A stretch of 64,000 nucleotides of DNA, taken from NCBI GenBank assembly GCA_021825585.1, contig JAKAGT010000019.1, forward strand, positions 1 through 64,000, given 5' to 3'. Of the stretch, positions 39,369-50,214 are shown in pieces. The stretch's first letter is position 1. The number at the start of each line of letters is the position of its first letter. Below the pieces are notes generated by a model. The model was given only the letters and a program-made list of their open reading frames with translations. It did not search any database and had not been told where the DNA came from. This DNA comes from Bacteroidota bacterium (GTDB lineage: Bacteria; Bacteroidota; Ignavibacteria; Kryptoniales; JAKASW01). The translations under genes were made by a program, and so were the position numbers.

Positions 39369-39868
39369 CTACTTTAACGCTCCCTCTTCTGCTGCTAATT
39401 TCGAGATACTCACTATTGTCAGGACTGATTTCACCATAGACCCGGCCGGGATCCACTCCAGCTTGCTGTGCGCATTTTCCTCACCGGCAAAAATGTTCGG
39501 AGTCGGCAGGCCCATGAAGGTCAGCTGGGAGCCGTCGGTGCCACCGCGGACAGGCTGCTTCACCGGCGTTATCCCCGCCTCCTTCATTGCCTCTTCTGCC
39601 AGCCGGACTATTTCAGGATGCTTGTTTAGTAAGGACGGGCGTCCTGCAGCCCAAGGACCTGCAGTTCGTCGAACAATATTCCTGCAAGATCGAATTGCTT
39701 GCGCGTGCTCGGCACATGGTCGACATCCTCTTCCGACTGAGTATCTATCTTCACGTACTTCACCAACCGATCAACTGCAGCTTTCTTGATCCAATTTTCA
39801 TCGACCTGCCCGAAAGACAAATCTGCCGCAAGCAATATCGATAGGCAAAGTAAGATGCCCTTCTTCAT
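39369..39868 (-). pseudogene. pepT: Internally deleted, frame-disrupted peptidase T
   Basis: N-terminal piece ...RLVKYVKIDTQSEEDVDHVPSTRKQFDLAGILFDELQVLGLQDAR joins out of frame to C-terminal piece KHPEIVRLAEEAMKEAGITPVKQPVRGGTDGSQLTFMGLPTPNIFAG; central catalytic region absent. Confidence 0.8.
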
Positions 39869-39943
39869 GAATCGCCTCCCGACGTTTTGATTAACCTGTT
39901 AATGATCTTGACCCGTTGCCAATGTGGCCGCACAAAAAGACAA

Positions 39944-39972
39944 AAGGCTGTCCCACATACAGGGACAGCCTT
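39944..39972 (-). terminator. Intrinsic terminator downstream of ahcY
   Basis: Hairpin AAGGCTGTCCC / GGGACAGCCTT, followed on the minus strand by TTTTGTCTTTTT. Confidence 0.85.
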
Positions 39973-39999
39973 GAAGGTCAGAAATTTAATCGCCTCAAA

Positions 40000-41280
40000 T
40001 TACGTCCCGGAGCTGTAATCGGTCTGGTATTTAACCTGTTCCGGAGTGAGCTTATCGATCTTGATGCCCATTGTCTTCAGTTTCACTATTGCGATCTCCT
40101 GGTCCTGTTCGGTCGGGATGTCGTGGACCTTGTTCTCGAGTTTCTTCCCCTTCTTGTGGAGTTCCACGATTCTCAACTGAGACATGAACTGGTTCGCAAA
40201 GGACATATCCATGACTTCAGACGGGTGTCCCTCAGCAGCGGCAAGGTTGACGAGCCTTCCCTGAGCCAGGACGTAAATACGTCTTTCGTCTTTAGTCGTG
40301 TGTTCTTCGTTATTATCCCGGATTTCACGTATTTTTTTCGTCGACTGCTTCAGATCGTTCAGATTGAGTTCGCAGTCGTAGTGACCCGTGTTACAGACGA
40401 TTGCGCCGTCTTTCATCTTGTCGAAATGTCTGCTTACGACAATATCCTTCACTCCGGTGGCTGTGATGAATATGTCGCCGATCTTCGCGGCCTCGTCCAT
40501 CGTCATTACTCTCATTCCTTCGAGAGTTGCCTTCAGCGCGGCGGTCGGCTTCACCTCTGTGACGATCACGTTGGCACCCATGCCCTTTGCGCGCATCGCC
40601 ACGCCTTTTCCGCAATGGCCGTAGCCCGCAACGACGACATTCTTGCCGGCAAGCAGAACGCTAGTCGCCCTGATTATGCCGTCAAGGGTCGACTGGCCGG
40701 TTCCGTAAACGTTATCAAAGTCCCACTTGGTCTCGGCATCGTTCACTGCAATTACAGGGTACCTTAACGCACCGTCATCCGCCATAGCCCGCAATCTGTG
40801 GACTCCGGTAGTCGTCTCCTCCGTCCCGCCGAGTATGGTCCCCTCCGCAAGCTCGGGATACTTGTTGTGTACGGTGAAAATCAAATCCGCACCGTCGTCC
40901 AGCGTAAGGTTGGGCTTCATCTTAATGGTTTCATCGATTGCCCAGTAAAAATCTTTCACTGACATTCCGTGCCATGCAAAGATCGAAATATCCTCGGAAG
41001 CGAGCGCGGCAGCGACGGAATCGTTTGTGGACAACGGGTTGCAGCCGCTCCAACTGACTTCCGCTCCGCATGCGGCGAAAGTCTTGACGAGTACCGCAGT
41101 CTCCTTCGTCACGTGAAGGCAACCTGCTATCTTATAGCCCTTGAATGGCTTTGTCGTCCTGTACTTCTCTTTCAGTGCCATTAATACAGGCATTCTCGAT
41201 TCGGCCCACGCGATTCGCTTCTTTCCCTCTTCGGCGAGAGAGATGTCGCGGACTTTGTAAACTCCTTTTACTTCATTCAT
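40000..41280 (-). CDS. ahcY: Adenosylhomocysteinase
   Basis: KIAGCLHVTKETAVLVKTFAACGAEVSWSGCNPLSTND...NTGHYDCELNL. Confidence 0.97.
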   Translation of the reverse strand: MNEVKGVYKVRDISLAEEGKKRIAWAESRMPVLMALKEKYRTTKPFKGYKIAGCLHVTKETAVLVKTFAACGAEVSWSGCNPLSTNDSVAAALASEDISIFAWHGMSVKDFYWAIDETIKMKPNLTLDDGADLIFTVHNKYPELAEGTILGGTEETTTGVHRLRAMADDGALRYPVIAVNDAETKWDFDNVYGTGQSTLDGIIRATSVLLAGKNVVVAGYGHCGKGVAMRAKGMGANVIVTEVKPTAALKATLEGMRVMTMDEAAKIGDIFITATGVKDIVVSRHFDKMKDGAIVCNTGHYDCELNLNDLKQSTKKIREIRDNNEEHTTKDERRIYVLAQGRLVNLAAAEGHPSEVMDMSFANQFMSQLRIVELHKKGKKLENKVHDIPTEQDQEIAIVKLKTMGIKIDKLTPEQVKYQTDYSSGT

Positions 41281-41323
41281 AAGACGGAATTCTCCAGACT
41301 TTAATTTCTGATTTTAGTATTCG

Positions 41324-42505
41324 TTACCGGACCGCGGCCTGCAGGGCCCTTACGAGATCGAGTTTCTCCCATGTGAACTCTTTTTCTGCCCTGCCGAAAT
41401 GTCCGTATGCAGCCGTCTTCTCGAAAATCGGCCTGCGCAGGTTCAGATGCTTCGTGATCCCGCCCGGAGTCAGGTCCATTACCTCCGCTATTATCTTCCC
41501 GAGCCGGTCATCCGAGACGGCATAGGCCGTTCCTTTAGTGTCCACGAGGATGGAAACCGGTTCTGCAACCCCGATGGCGTAAGCGAGCTGGATCATGCAT
41601 TCCTTTGCCAGACCCGCCGCCACTATGTTCTTCGCCAGATATCGTGCCGCATATGCAGCGCTCCGGTCAACCTTCGACGGATCTTTACCGGAAAAAGCGC
41701 CGCCGCCGTGGGGTGCATATCCGCCGTAAGTGTCAACGATGATTTTCCTTCCGGTAAGGCCGGTGTCGCCGTGTGGCCCGCCTACTTCAAACCTGCCGGT
41801 TGGATTTATGTGATACTGTGTATTATTCGTCAGGAATCTTTCGGGTATGACTTTCCTGATCACATACTTCTTCACGTCGTCGGCGATCCTCTTCTGCCAC
41901 TTCGACTCGCTTACCCCTTTCGGCTCCGGGTCATGCTGGGTAGAAACGACTACGGTGTCGACAGTTATCCTGCCGCCTTCGTGGTACGAAACAGTGACCT
42001 GGCTTTTCCCGTCAGGGCGAAGATAGTGCATCGGGGATTTCTCCTTCATCTTCCTTACTTCCGCCAGCCTGCGTGTTATTCTATGAGCAAGCGCTATCGG
42101 AAGAGGCATGTACTCCTCGGTCTGGTCGCATGCGAATCCGAACATCATTCCCTGGTCGCCGGCTCCGCCAGTAACGACGCCGCGGCTGATATCTCCGGAT
42201 TGCGAATGCATCACGTTAATGATCCCGCATGATTCGGCATCGAACTTATAGCGAATGTCGTTGTAACCGATCTTGTTGATAACTCTGCGAGCTACTTCTG
42301 CTACGTCTATTTTAGCTTTTGCTTTTTCACTTGTAGTCACTTCGCCACCGATGACGACCAGCCCCGTAGTCGCGTAAGTCTCACAGGCAACTCTGGAATT
42401 CGGTTCTATTGCCAGATGCGCGTCGAGTACTGCATCGGAAATCTGATCGCAAACCTTGTCAGGATGTCCTTCTGTGACTGATTCCGACGTGAATATCTTG
42501 TACAT
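41324..42505 (-). CDS. metK: S-adenosylmethionine synthase
   Basis: [25 protein letters not shown]...[12 protein letters not shown]...[19 protein letters not shown]. Confidence 0.98.
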   Translation of the reverse strand: MYKIFTSESVTEGHPDKVCDQISDAVLDAHLAIEPNSRVACETYATTGLVVIGGEVTTSEKAKAKIDVAEVARRVINKIGYNDIRYKFDAESCGIINVMHSQSGDISRGVVTGGAGDQGMMFGFACDQTEEYMPLPIALAHRITRRLAEVRKMKEKSPMHYLRPDGKSQVTVSYHEGGRITVDTVVVSTQHDPEPKGVSESKWQKRIADDVKKYVIRKVIPERFLTNNTQYHINPTGRFEVGGPHGDTGLTGRKIIVDTYGGYAPHGGGAFSGKDPSKVDRSAAYAARYLAKNIVAAGLAKECMIQLAYAIGVAEPVSILVDTKGTAYAVSDDRLGKIIAEVMDLTPGGITKHLNLRRPIFEKTAAYGHFGRAEKEFTWEKLDLVRALQAAVR

Positions 42506-42523
42506 TGTGTCTCCAGTAATTTG

Positions 42524-43501
42524 TTAAGAAAGGTCTATCTCGGTGGAATCACCGGCGTTTACGCGTTTGAAGCTTCCCTTCAGCTGCGCGTTCTGGCCCA
42601 CAATTGATCCTTCAAGCAGCGAATTCTGAATCGAGGCGCCTGAGCCTATTATCGAGTCCCTGATCAACGAATCTGTCACGGTCACAGCCGAGTCGATTGT
42701 CGCATTGGGCCCGATCACGGAATTCTTGATCACTGCCGAGTCCGCAATGAAAACCGGCGGTAGTATGACGACGTTGTCGCGCTGCTTGAAGCAGCTCGTC
42801 CTTTTGAGAAGATGCCTGTTCGTCTCAAGAAGCGTCTCCGGTTTTCCGCAATCGTACCATCCGTCTATCTCGAAGTACGTAATGACTTCACCGTGGTCGA
42901 GCATAAGCTGCAAGGCATCCGTCAGCTGGTACTCCCCCTTCGTTCGTATGTCCTTGTCGATTAGTTCCTGAAGTGCGGCAAAGAGGGCCTTGGGTGTTTT
43001 TATATAGTACAATCCGACGACTGCAAGATTAGAAGTGGGATTATCCGGTTTTTCGATTAATCTCTTCACCCTGTTGCCGGCTGTTTCCGCCACTCCGAAC
43101 CTTCTCGGATCCTCTACCCTTTTTACTCCTATGCTCGAATATTCGCTCTCAAGCAACGGAGACAGGTCAACATCGAAGACTGTATCTCCCAGGACAATCA
43201 GGAGCGGCTCGTCGCTGCCATCCCTGGACAGCGCTACGTGAGTCGCATGTCCTAGTCCGAGTCTCTCTTCCTGGTATACGAACTCAAAATCAGCCTGGTA
43301 GTTCGACCGGAGGTAGTCCTCCACCATGTCGCCCATGTATCCGACAACCACGGAGATGTTCTTTATGCCGACACTCAGCAGGTTCTCTACTATGTGACCC
43401 ACGATCGGCTTTCCGCCGACATTGAGAAGTACTTTCGGCAATGTGTACGTATGCGGACGCAGTCGTGTTCCCACCCCCGCTACGGGGATCAAAGCTCTCA
43501 T
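42524..43501 (-). CDS. NDP-sugar pyrophosphorylase (nucleotidyltransferase)
   Basis: MRALIPVAGVGTRLRPHTYTLPKVLLNVGGKPIVGHIV; hexapeptide-like C-terminus. Confidence 0.92.
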   Translation of the reverse strand: MRALIPVAGVGTRLRPHTYTLPKVLLNVGGKPIVGHIVENLLSVGIKNISVVVGYMGDMVEDYLRSNYQADFEFVYQEERLGLGHATHVALSRDGSDEPLLIVLGDTVFDVDLSPLLESEYSSIGVKRVEDPRRFGVAETAGNRVKRLIEKPDNPTSNLAVVGLYYIKTPKALFAALQELIDKDIRTKGEYQLTDALQLMLDHGEVITYFEIDGWYDCGKPETLLETNRHLLKRTSCFKQRDNVVILPPVFIADSAVIKNSVIGPNATIDSAVTVTDSLIRDSIIGSGASIQNSLLEGSIVGQNAQLKGSFKRVNAGDSTEIDLS

Positions 43502-43615
43502 AATCTTAGATGCATTTTATTGAAAAATTTAACAATCCGAAACGGAACTTGCAAAACAGGCATCAGTTTTGTTTCTTAGCCCGATTTTTACGAATTTTGT
43601 TAAAAGGTCCGGAGA

Positions 43616-44680
43616 ATGCTAAAACAAATTTTCGATAAAATTCGGGATGGCGAGCGTCTCAGCCTTGCAGACGGGTTGGAGCTTTTCGAATCCAACGATT
43701 TGCTTGGAATCGGTATGATGGCTGATTACGCTCGGTGGAAAAAACACCCCAAACCGGTCGTCTCTTACATTATAGATAGAAACATAAACTATACCAACGT
43801 TTGCGTTACCGAGTGCACTTTCTGTGCGTTCTACGCGAAGGTTGGAGACGAAAAGAAGAGTTACACTCTCTCGTATGACGAGCTCGGCAGAAAGATACAG
43901 GAGACAATCGATCTCGGAGGATCTCGTATCCTTCTCCAGGGCGGATTGAATCCCGAACTCGGGATCGACTATTATGAGGACACCTTCAGGTTCATAAAAT
44001 CAAACTACAAGATTTGGCTCCACGCCCTCTCTCCTGAAGAAATTGTCTTCATTGCAGAGCAGAGCGGACTCAAAACCCGCAATGTCATCAAGCGGCTGAT
44101 CGACGCCGGACTCGACTCCATCCCGGGAGGCGGCGCCGAGATTCTCGTCGACTCGGTCCGTGACAGAATAGCGCCGAAGAAATGCACTTCCGACGAATGG
44201 CTCGGCGTAATGTACGAAGCCCACAAGCTTGGACTCAAGACGACGGCGACCATGATGTTCGGCCACGTTGAGGATTACCAGGACAGGTTGCAGCACATGA
44301 TCGTAGTGCGCGAGCTTCAGGATATCACCGGCGGCTTTACGGCTTTTATTCCCTGGACGTTCCAGCCGAGGAATACCGAGCTCGCGGAAAACCATGATAA
44401 TCTTCGGGAGAAGTCCTCGGCGTTCGATTACCTGAAGACTCTCGCCATATCGCGGTTAATGGTCGACAACGTGGATTCGATACAGGTGAGTTGGGTCACA
44501 CAGGGTCTGAAGATTTCACAGATAGGACTGCGATTCGGGGCCGACGATTTTGGAAGCCTGATGATAGAGGAGAACGTGGTAAGTGCTGCGGGCACAAAAC
44601 ACTTCTCCGGCTTCAGCCTGAGCCACATAACGCGCGCAATAAAGAGCGCGGGGTTCGAGCCTGTTCAAAGGTATATCTAG
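43616..44680 (+). CDS. mqnC: Dehypoxanthine futalosine cyclase
   Basis: Radical SAM CTECTFCAFY; RNINYTNVC, LGGSRILLQGGLNPELGIDYYED, DSIPGGGAEIL. Confidence 0.93.
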   Translation: MLKQIFDKIRDGERLSLADGLELFESNDLLGIGMMADYARWKKHPKPVVSYIIDRNINYTNVCVTECTFCAFYAKVGDEKKSYTLSYDELGRKIQETIDLGGSRILLQGGLNPELGIDYYEDTFRFIKSNYKIWLHALSPEEIVFIAEQSGLKTRNVIKRLIDAGLDSIPGGGAEILVDSVRDRIAPKKCTSDEWLGVMYEAHKLGLKTTATMMFGHVEDYQDRLQHMIVVRELQDITGGFTAFIPWTFQPRNTELAENHDNLREKSSAFDYLKTLAISRLMVDNVDSIQVSWVTQGLKISQIGLRFGADDFGSLMIEENVVSAAGTKHFSGFSLSHITRAIKSAGFEPVQRYI

Positions 44681-44806
44681 GACAAGACTCAAAGGTCAAA
44701 AAGAGAAGACTAATACTCTACCGAGCTAATCCTGTAATTGCATTTTAACCATCGACCTTTGACTCATCGATGCAGAGCGGCTTTAATTCCAAAAACAGGG
44801 CATATT

Positions 44807-46192
44807 ATGTGGTACAATTCAATTCTTGAAATTATCGGCAACACTCCTATGCTGCGGTTGACCCGTATCGCTCCCGGCATCAAGCCTATTCTCCTGGCGA
44901 AACTCGAGTACCTTAATCCCGGCGGCTCAGTCAAAGACAGAATCGGCATTACCATGATAGAGGATGCTGAGCGCCGGGGGATATTGAAACCGGGCGGAAC
45001 GATCATAGAAGGTACGTCAGGGAATACCGGAATGGGACTCGTACTTGTGGCCGCAATGAAGGGATACAGGTGCATTTTTACGATGCCGGACAAAATGAGC
45101 CAGGAGAAGATCGATTTGCTCCGCGCGTTTGGAGCCGAAGTAATCGTGACTCCGACAGCGGTCGAGCCGGAAGACCCGCGAAGCTACCACTCCGTGGCGG
45201 TGAGACTCAGCAAAGAAATACCCAACTCCTTCTTCCCCAACCAATATGACAATCCGAGCAACCCTCAAGCTCACTACGACACCACCGGCCCTGAAATCTG
45301 GGAACAAACCGAAGGCAAGATAACCCACCTCGTCTGCGGTATCGGAACCGGCGGGACAATCGTCGGAGCGGCTAAATACCTGAAGGAGAAGAATCCCTAT
45401 ATAAGAATAGTCGGCGTGGACCCGGAAGGAAGCATATACGCGGAGTATTTCGCGACCGGGAGAATACCGGATAGTCATCCTTACAAGGTTGAGGGAATCG
45501 GGCAGGACTCAATGCCGAAGATAATGGACTTCAGCGACATCGACCAGGTGATCACCGTATCCGACAAGGATTCGTTCCTTGCTGCAAGACAGCTCGTGAA
45601 GAACGAGGGCATATTTGCCGGTGGATCAGCCGGCTCGGCAATTCACGCCGCTCTTAAGATTGCCGGCACTCTAAGGGAAAAAGATGTGGTCGTCGTCATC
45701 ATTCCAGATCATGGTTCTCGGTATCTATCAAAGCTATTCAACGATAACTGGATGAAGGATAACCGTTACCTCGAACCGCGGTTGAAGCTGACAGCAGGAA
45801 ACGTTTCCGAAGGCAAGCGCGCCAAACACGCGCTCGTAACGGTCAGCACAGAGGCAACCCTCATGCAGGCCATTGATCTCATGCAGGAGAACGATATCTC
45901 CCAGCTTCCGGTAATGGAAAATGGGAAGATCATCGGCAGCCTCACGGAGAACAAGGTCCTCTCGACTCTGGTGTCGAATCCGGAGCTGAGAGAGCAGAGA
46001 GTGATGGAGTTCATCGACAAACCTTTTCCAGTAGTAAGCGAGAGAGCATCGATTGAGAACCTTTACAAGACACTCGACAAAGAAACTTCTGCCATAATCG
46101 TCGAGCGAAAGGACGGATCGATGGACATCATCACAAAATCAGATTTGATCTACGTGATAACTGAACGCTCAGCCGAAAACCCGGAGAAATAA
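44807..46192 (+). CDS. Cystathionine beta-synthase (with CBS domain pair)
   Basis: ILEIIGNTPMLRLTRI...YLNPGGSVKDRIG...EGTSGNTGMGL; C-terminal CBS domains. Confidence 0.93.
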   Translation: MWYNSILEIIGNTPMLRLTRIAPGIKPILLAKLEYLNPGGSVKDRIGITMIEDAERRGILKPGGTIIEGTSGNTGMGLVLVAAMKGYRCIFTMPDKMSQEKIDLLRAFGAEVIVTPTAVEPEDPRSYHSVAVRLSKEIPNSFFPNQYDNPSNPQAHYDTTGPEIWEQTEGKITHLVCGIGTGGTIVGAAKYLKEKNPYIRIVGVDPEGSIYAEYFATGRIPDSHPYKVEGIGQDSMPKIMDFSDIDQVITVSDKDSFLAARQLVKNEGIFAGGSAGSAIHAALKIAGTLREKDVVVVIIPDHGSRYLSKLFNDNWMKDNRYLEPRLKLTAGNVSEGKRAKHALVTVSTEATLMQAIDLMQENDISQLPVMENGKIIGSLTENKVLSTLVSNPELREQRVMEFIDKPFPVVSERASIENLYKTLDKETSAIIVERKDGSMDIITKSDLIYVITERSAENPEK

Positions 46193-47337
46193 TGAAATTT
46201 GGAACGCTTGCAATTCATGCCGGACAGGAACCCGACACCGCAACCGGCGCCGTCATGACGCCAATCTACCAGACTTCCACCTTCGCCCAATCGGAACCGG
46301 GAGTCCACAAGGGTTACGATTATTCGAGAGCAGGAAACCCGACACGCACGGCGTTGGAGATGAATCTCGCTGCGCTCGAAGGTGCAAAGCACTGCGCCGC
46401 ATTTTCTTCCGGCATGGGGGCCATTGATGCGGTCGTAAAGCTCCTCAAAGCCGGCGACCATGTTGTCGCAGGCAACGACCTGTACGGCGGCACTTACCGG
46501 ATATTCGTCAAGGTGTTCGAGCAATTCGGTCTGAGTTTCGATTTCATAGATATGAGCGAACTCGCAAATGTCAAGGCAGCACTCACGCCGAACACGAGAC
46601 TCATTTGGATAGAGACCCCGACGAATCCGCTCCTCAGGATAGTGGACATAGAAGGCATCTCCCGGCTTGCGAAACAGTCCGGTGCTTTGTCGGTTGTCGA
46701 CAACACATTTGCGACTCCGTACTTGCAGAAACCGCTCTCGCTGGGCGCCGATATAGTGGTACACAGTGCGACCAAGTACATCGGAGGGCATTCCGACGTG
46801 ATTCTTGGAGCAGCCATAACCAACGACGACGAACTGGCGGAGAAGCTTCACTTCATCCAGAAGTCGAGCGGCGCTACACCCGGCCCCTTCGACTGTTTCC
46901 TCGCTCTCCGCGGTACGAAGACGCTGCACCTCAGGATGCAGCGCCACTGTGAGAACGCGAGCCGCGTGGCCGAGTTTCTCTCTTTGCATCCGAATGTGAA
47001 ACACGTGAATTATCCCGGATTCAAGACGCATCCCAACCACGATATCGCGGCGAGACAGATGAGCGATTTCGGGGGGATGCTCTCTTTCACACTCAAAAAT
47101 GACGACATCCGGGCAGCCAGGCGCCTGACCACCCTCACGAGAGTCTTCACCCTGGCAGAGAGTCTTGGAGGGGTCGAGTCCCTGATTGAACAGCCGGCCA
47201 CCATGACTCACGCTTCCCTGCCGCGCGACGTCAGACTCAAATCGGGCCTGGAAGACTCCCTGATAAGACTGTCGGTTGGCGTGGAAGATGTCGACGACCT
47301 GACTGAAGATTTGAACCAGGCTTTGCGGCAGGTCTGA
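46192..47337 (+). CDS. Cystathionine gamma-lyase/gamma-synthase (PLP-dependent)
   Basis: YDYSRAGNPTRTALEMNLAALEGAKHCAAFSSGMGAI...VHSATKYIGGHSDVILGA. Confidence 0.93.
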   Translation: MKFGTLAIHAGQEPDTATGAVMTPIYQTSTFAQSEPGVHKGYDYSRAGNPTRTALEMNLAALEGAKHCAAFSSGMGAIDAVVKLLKAGDHVVAGNDLYGGTYRIFVKVFEQFGLSFDFIDMSELANVKAALTPNTRLIWIETPTNPLLRIVDIEGISRLAKQSGALSVVDNTFATPYLQKPLSLGADIVVHSATKYIGGHSDVILGAAITNDDELAEKLHFIQKSSGATPGPFDCFLALRGTKTLHLRMQRHCENASRVAEFLSLHPNVKHVNYPGFKTHPNHDIAARQMSDFGGMLSFTLKNDDIRAARRLTTLTRVFTLAESLGGVESLIEQPATMTHASLPRDVRLKSGLEDSLIRLSVGVEDVDDLTEDLNQALRQV

Positions 47338-47447
47338 TTTCACCGCCGACAACGAAATGAAAATATTTTAAGGACTCTTAAGGGAACCATTACGACACTT
47401 ATCCTGTCTTAAATTGTATCATGTACCGAGTAAGAGCTTAAACTGGA

Positions 47448-47783
47448 ATGTTGACGGGAAGAAAAAAAGCGGTCGCAAAGGCCCTCCTGCTTGTTTACCT
47501 CGTAATTATTTCCACATTTGAACTTGCCCATAGAGATTTTGTTCCTCTCGGCGGAACCCTGAGGATCAGCGATGGCAACTACGTAACACATAACCTGGAC
47601 ACTGAAGACGGCCATTTCGTCTGTCCGGCACATTATTTCGCTCAATCTACCCATGGCCCGACAGCGGTCTCAAAACTCTATATCCCTTCCGCCAACGTAA
47701 CGTTCATTCGCATCGAGAGGAACACCGAGCCTCCATTTATCTCTCTGCAGAATTTTTCTGCGCGCGCACCCCCTCAAGCATAG
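47448..47783 (+). CDS. Small exported/membrane-anchored hypothetical protein
   Basis: N-terminal hydrophobic segment ALLLVYLVIISTFEL and HFVCPAHYFAQS motif; directly precedes the TonB-dependent receptor. Confidence 0.5.
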   Translation: MLTGRKKAVAKALLLVYLVIISTFELAHRDFVPLGGTLRISDGNYVTHNLDTEDGHFVCPAHYFAQSTHGPTAVSKLYIPSANVTFIRIERNTEPPFISLQNFSARAPPQA

Positions 47784-47842
47784 CTCCATATCGTAGTTTC
47801 TCAATTTCACTCTAAAACCACGTTTTAACAGGAGAAGTGTTT

Positions 47843-50098
47843 ATGCTTAAGGCCGTTGTGCTGTCTATAATTGTATCTTTGTCTGTTCAGGGAATCATTT
47901 TTGCACAGGCGACACCCGCCCTCTACAACAGGGCAACCGTTAGAGGAAAGATTATTGAAAAGACGGATAAACAGCCGATCGCGTATGCTGAGGTGGCTGT
48001 CGTGAGAGGTGACAAAGTCGTCACGGGCACTATAGGAAACGAGTTCGGACAATATGAGATAAAAAACCTCATCCCGGGGCGTTACAAAGTCGTTGCATAT
48101 GTCGTCGGCTTCAGGAAGGAAGAGACGGACACAGAGCTCGTCGCGGGAAATAACGAGATGAATTTCACGCTGGAGCCGACCGACATACAAATGGAGGGGG
48201 TTACCGTAACAGCAAACGCCCATAAGAGTCATTCGACCAGCCAGGATTTGCAGCTCATTCTAACGGCCCCTGTCTTCCATACGAGCACATATCATGGATC
48301 ACCGATGAGCACACCGTCTGCCATCATTCAGCAGAGCGTGCCGGGGGCGGTTCAGGCCCCGACAGGCGAGGTCCATATCCAGGGACAGCACTCGGAATAT
48401 TCATACTACGTGGACGGTATTCCGATACCTGAGACAATGAGTGAAGGAATGACGGAGCTCTTTGACCCGCGCGTTGTGGACCGCATCTCCTTTCTGGTCG
48501 GCGACCTGCCTGCAGAATATTCGGACGCGCTTTCAATAATCGACGTCAGAACTAAAATACCTGCCACCAGATTCAGCGCACACGCTTCGGGATACGTCGG
48601 AAGCTTCAACTCATCCGGTCAGTCACTTTCGCTGGCCGCGCATACCGGCAATTTCTCTTATTTCTTCGCAGGTTCACGGAAAATAACCGACCGGAGAATA
48701 GACACGCCGACTCCCGACATATACCACGATCATGGACAGGACCTCTTCGGATTCGGCAAGGTCCAGTATATTTTCTCGCCGAACGACATACTCTCTCTCG
48801 ACCTCGATCAAAGCGGCTCCAGGTTCCAGGTCCCATACGACTCCACAGGCGGAATAACAAAGAACGACATAGAGACATTTGCGGATGGATTTCAGAATCT
48901 GATATACCGGCACGCGTTCGGGAGCGAAGGCGGCAGCGGCCAGTTTGTCCTTGGACTCAGTCACAGACAAGGAACCGGCACTTATGTGCCGGGAACGAAT
49001 GATGTCCCGTCCTTTTTCTTTGCGGGCGACTCCATAGCCTATAACATAAGGGAGAACAGGCTATTCAACGTCTATGGTGCACAATCAAGCATTGCCCTCC
49101 CTGAAAGCAACGAGCTTTCCCTCAAGGCTGGAGCATCTTACTACTACACGAAAGGAAACGAGAACTTCAGCTCTTTCAATAAGAATACACTCGGCCCGCA
49201 GTCAATCCAGACACTCCAGGGGTACGACCTCGGCGCGTACGTGCAAGGGACCTACCAGCCTGTCCCTATTCTGGAATTGGACGCCGGAGTCAGATTTGAT
49301 CAGCACTATGCACAGGGAATCGGAACTGAATCGCAAGTATCGCCCAAAGTCAAAATAATGTATATACCGAGTCTCTCAACGCGAGTGTATGGCTACTATG
49401 GGCGTCTCTTTGTCCCTGTACTCATCGAGCAGCTTAGGGAAATAACAGGTGCATCCGGAACCGTATCACAAATCACCCTCCCCGTACGAGGAGATTACTT
49501 CGAAGTTGGCGTTTCGCACTACTTCACAAGGTCGATATCGGCCAAACTCGAAGGGTACTACACTCAGGAAAATCCCGGCATGGATAACAATACTATACCG
49601 GGCACAAATATCCAGACCGCCGTCAACATTCAGCAGATTTTTGTGAGGGGTGTTGAACTTGGACTGAATTACAACCCTGTTGGGCCGTTTAGCGGTTACT
49701 TCAACCTGGCCGTGAGCCATGCTCAGGGCGTCGGCGCAACTACCGGGGGCTTCCTGCCGACCCTGCCGCCCACCACGGCTTTCGACCTGGACCATGATCA
49801 GCGAATCACCTATTCCATCGGATTGAACTACGACCGGTCCGGATATTTCGCGAACCTGATTGGGAGTTACGGAAGCGGTCTTACGAACGGACAGGTGAAC
49901 GGTCACGTGGCTCCGCACCTCATCTTCGACGGTTCCGTCGGCAAGACTTTCTACGTGGGCAGCTTCAGCCTCAGGCCGGAGTTATACGTTGCAAACATAC
50001 TGAACCATCAATACCTGTTGAACGGCGCATTCTTCAACGGCGCGAACTTCGGAAGCCCAAGGAGTATATTGTTCAAAGTATCGTTTGGCGTCGATTAA
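47843..50098 (+). CDS. TonB-dependent receptor with N-terminal carboxypeptidase-regulatory-like domain
   Basis: Signal peptide, VRGKIIEKTDKQPIAYAEVAV...GQYEIKNLIPGRYKVVAYVVGF, plug and beta-barrel ending in KVSFGVD. Confidence 0.9.
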   Translation: MLKAVVLSIIVSLSVQGIIFAQATPALYNRATVRGKIIEKTDKQPIAYAEVAVVRGDKVVTGTIGNEFGQYEIKNLIPGRYKVVAYVVGFRKEETDTELVAGNNEMNFTLEPTDIQMEGVTVTANAHKSHSTSQDLQLILTAPVFHTSTYHGSPMSTPSAIIQQSVPGAVQAPTGEVHIQGQHSEYSYYVDGIPIPETMSEGMTELFDPRVVDRISFLVGDLPAEYSDALSIIDVRTKIPATRFSAHASGYVGSFNSSGQSLSLAAHTGNFSYFFAGSRKITDRRIDTPTPDIYHDHGQDLFGFGKVQYIFSPNDILSLDLDQSGSRFQVPYDSTGGITKNDIETFADGFQNLIYRHAFGSEGGSGQFVLGLSHRQGTGTYVPGTNDVPSFFFAGDSIAYNIRENRLFNVYGAQSSIALPESNELSLKAGASYYYTKGNENFSSFNKNTLGPQSIQTLQGYDLGAYVQGTYQPVPILELDAGVRFDQHYAQGIGTESQVSPKVKIMYIPSLSTRVYGYYGRLFVPVLIEQLREITGASGTVSQITLPVRGDYFEVGVSHYFTRSISAKLEGYYTQENPGMDNNTIPGTNIQTAVNIQQIFVRGVELGLNYNPVGPFSGYFNLAVSHAQGVGATTGGFLPTLPPTTAFDLDHDQRITYSIGLNYDRSGYFANLIGSYGSGLTNGQVNGHVAPHLIFDGSVGKTFYVGSFSLRPELYVANILNHQYLLNGAFFNGANFGSPRSILFKVSFGVD

Positions 50099-50214
50099 GC
50101 CGCTGGAACAAAACATGCAGGTTCTCATCTTTCCCGTGTGGCGCCCCGGCCACACGGGACTTGCACCCGGAATCGCGCACGCTGATTGCATGTTGTCTGG
50201 CGTGGCGATTAGTC

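Noticed and set aside
46150-47352. 400-aa minus-strand ORF
   Set aside because: Antisense to the cystathionine gamma-lyase gene; no recognisable domain.
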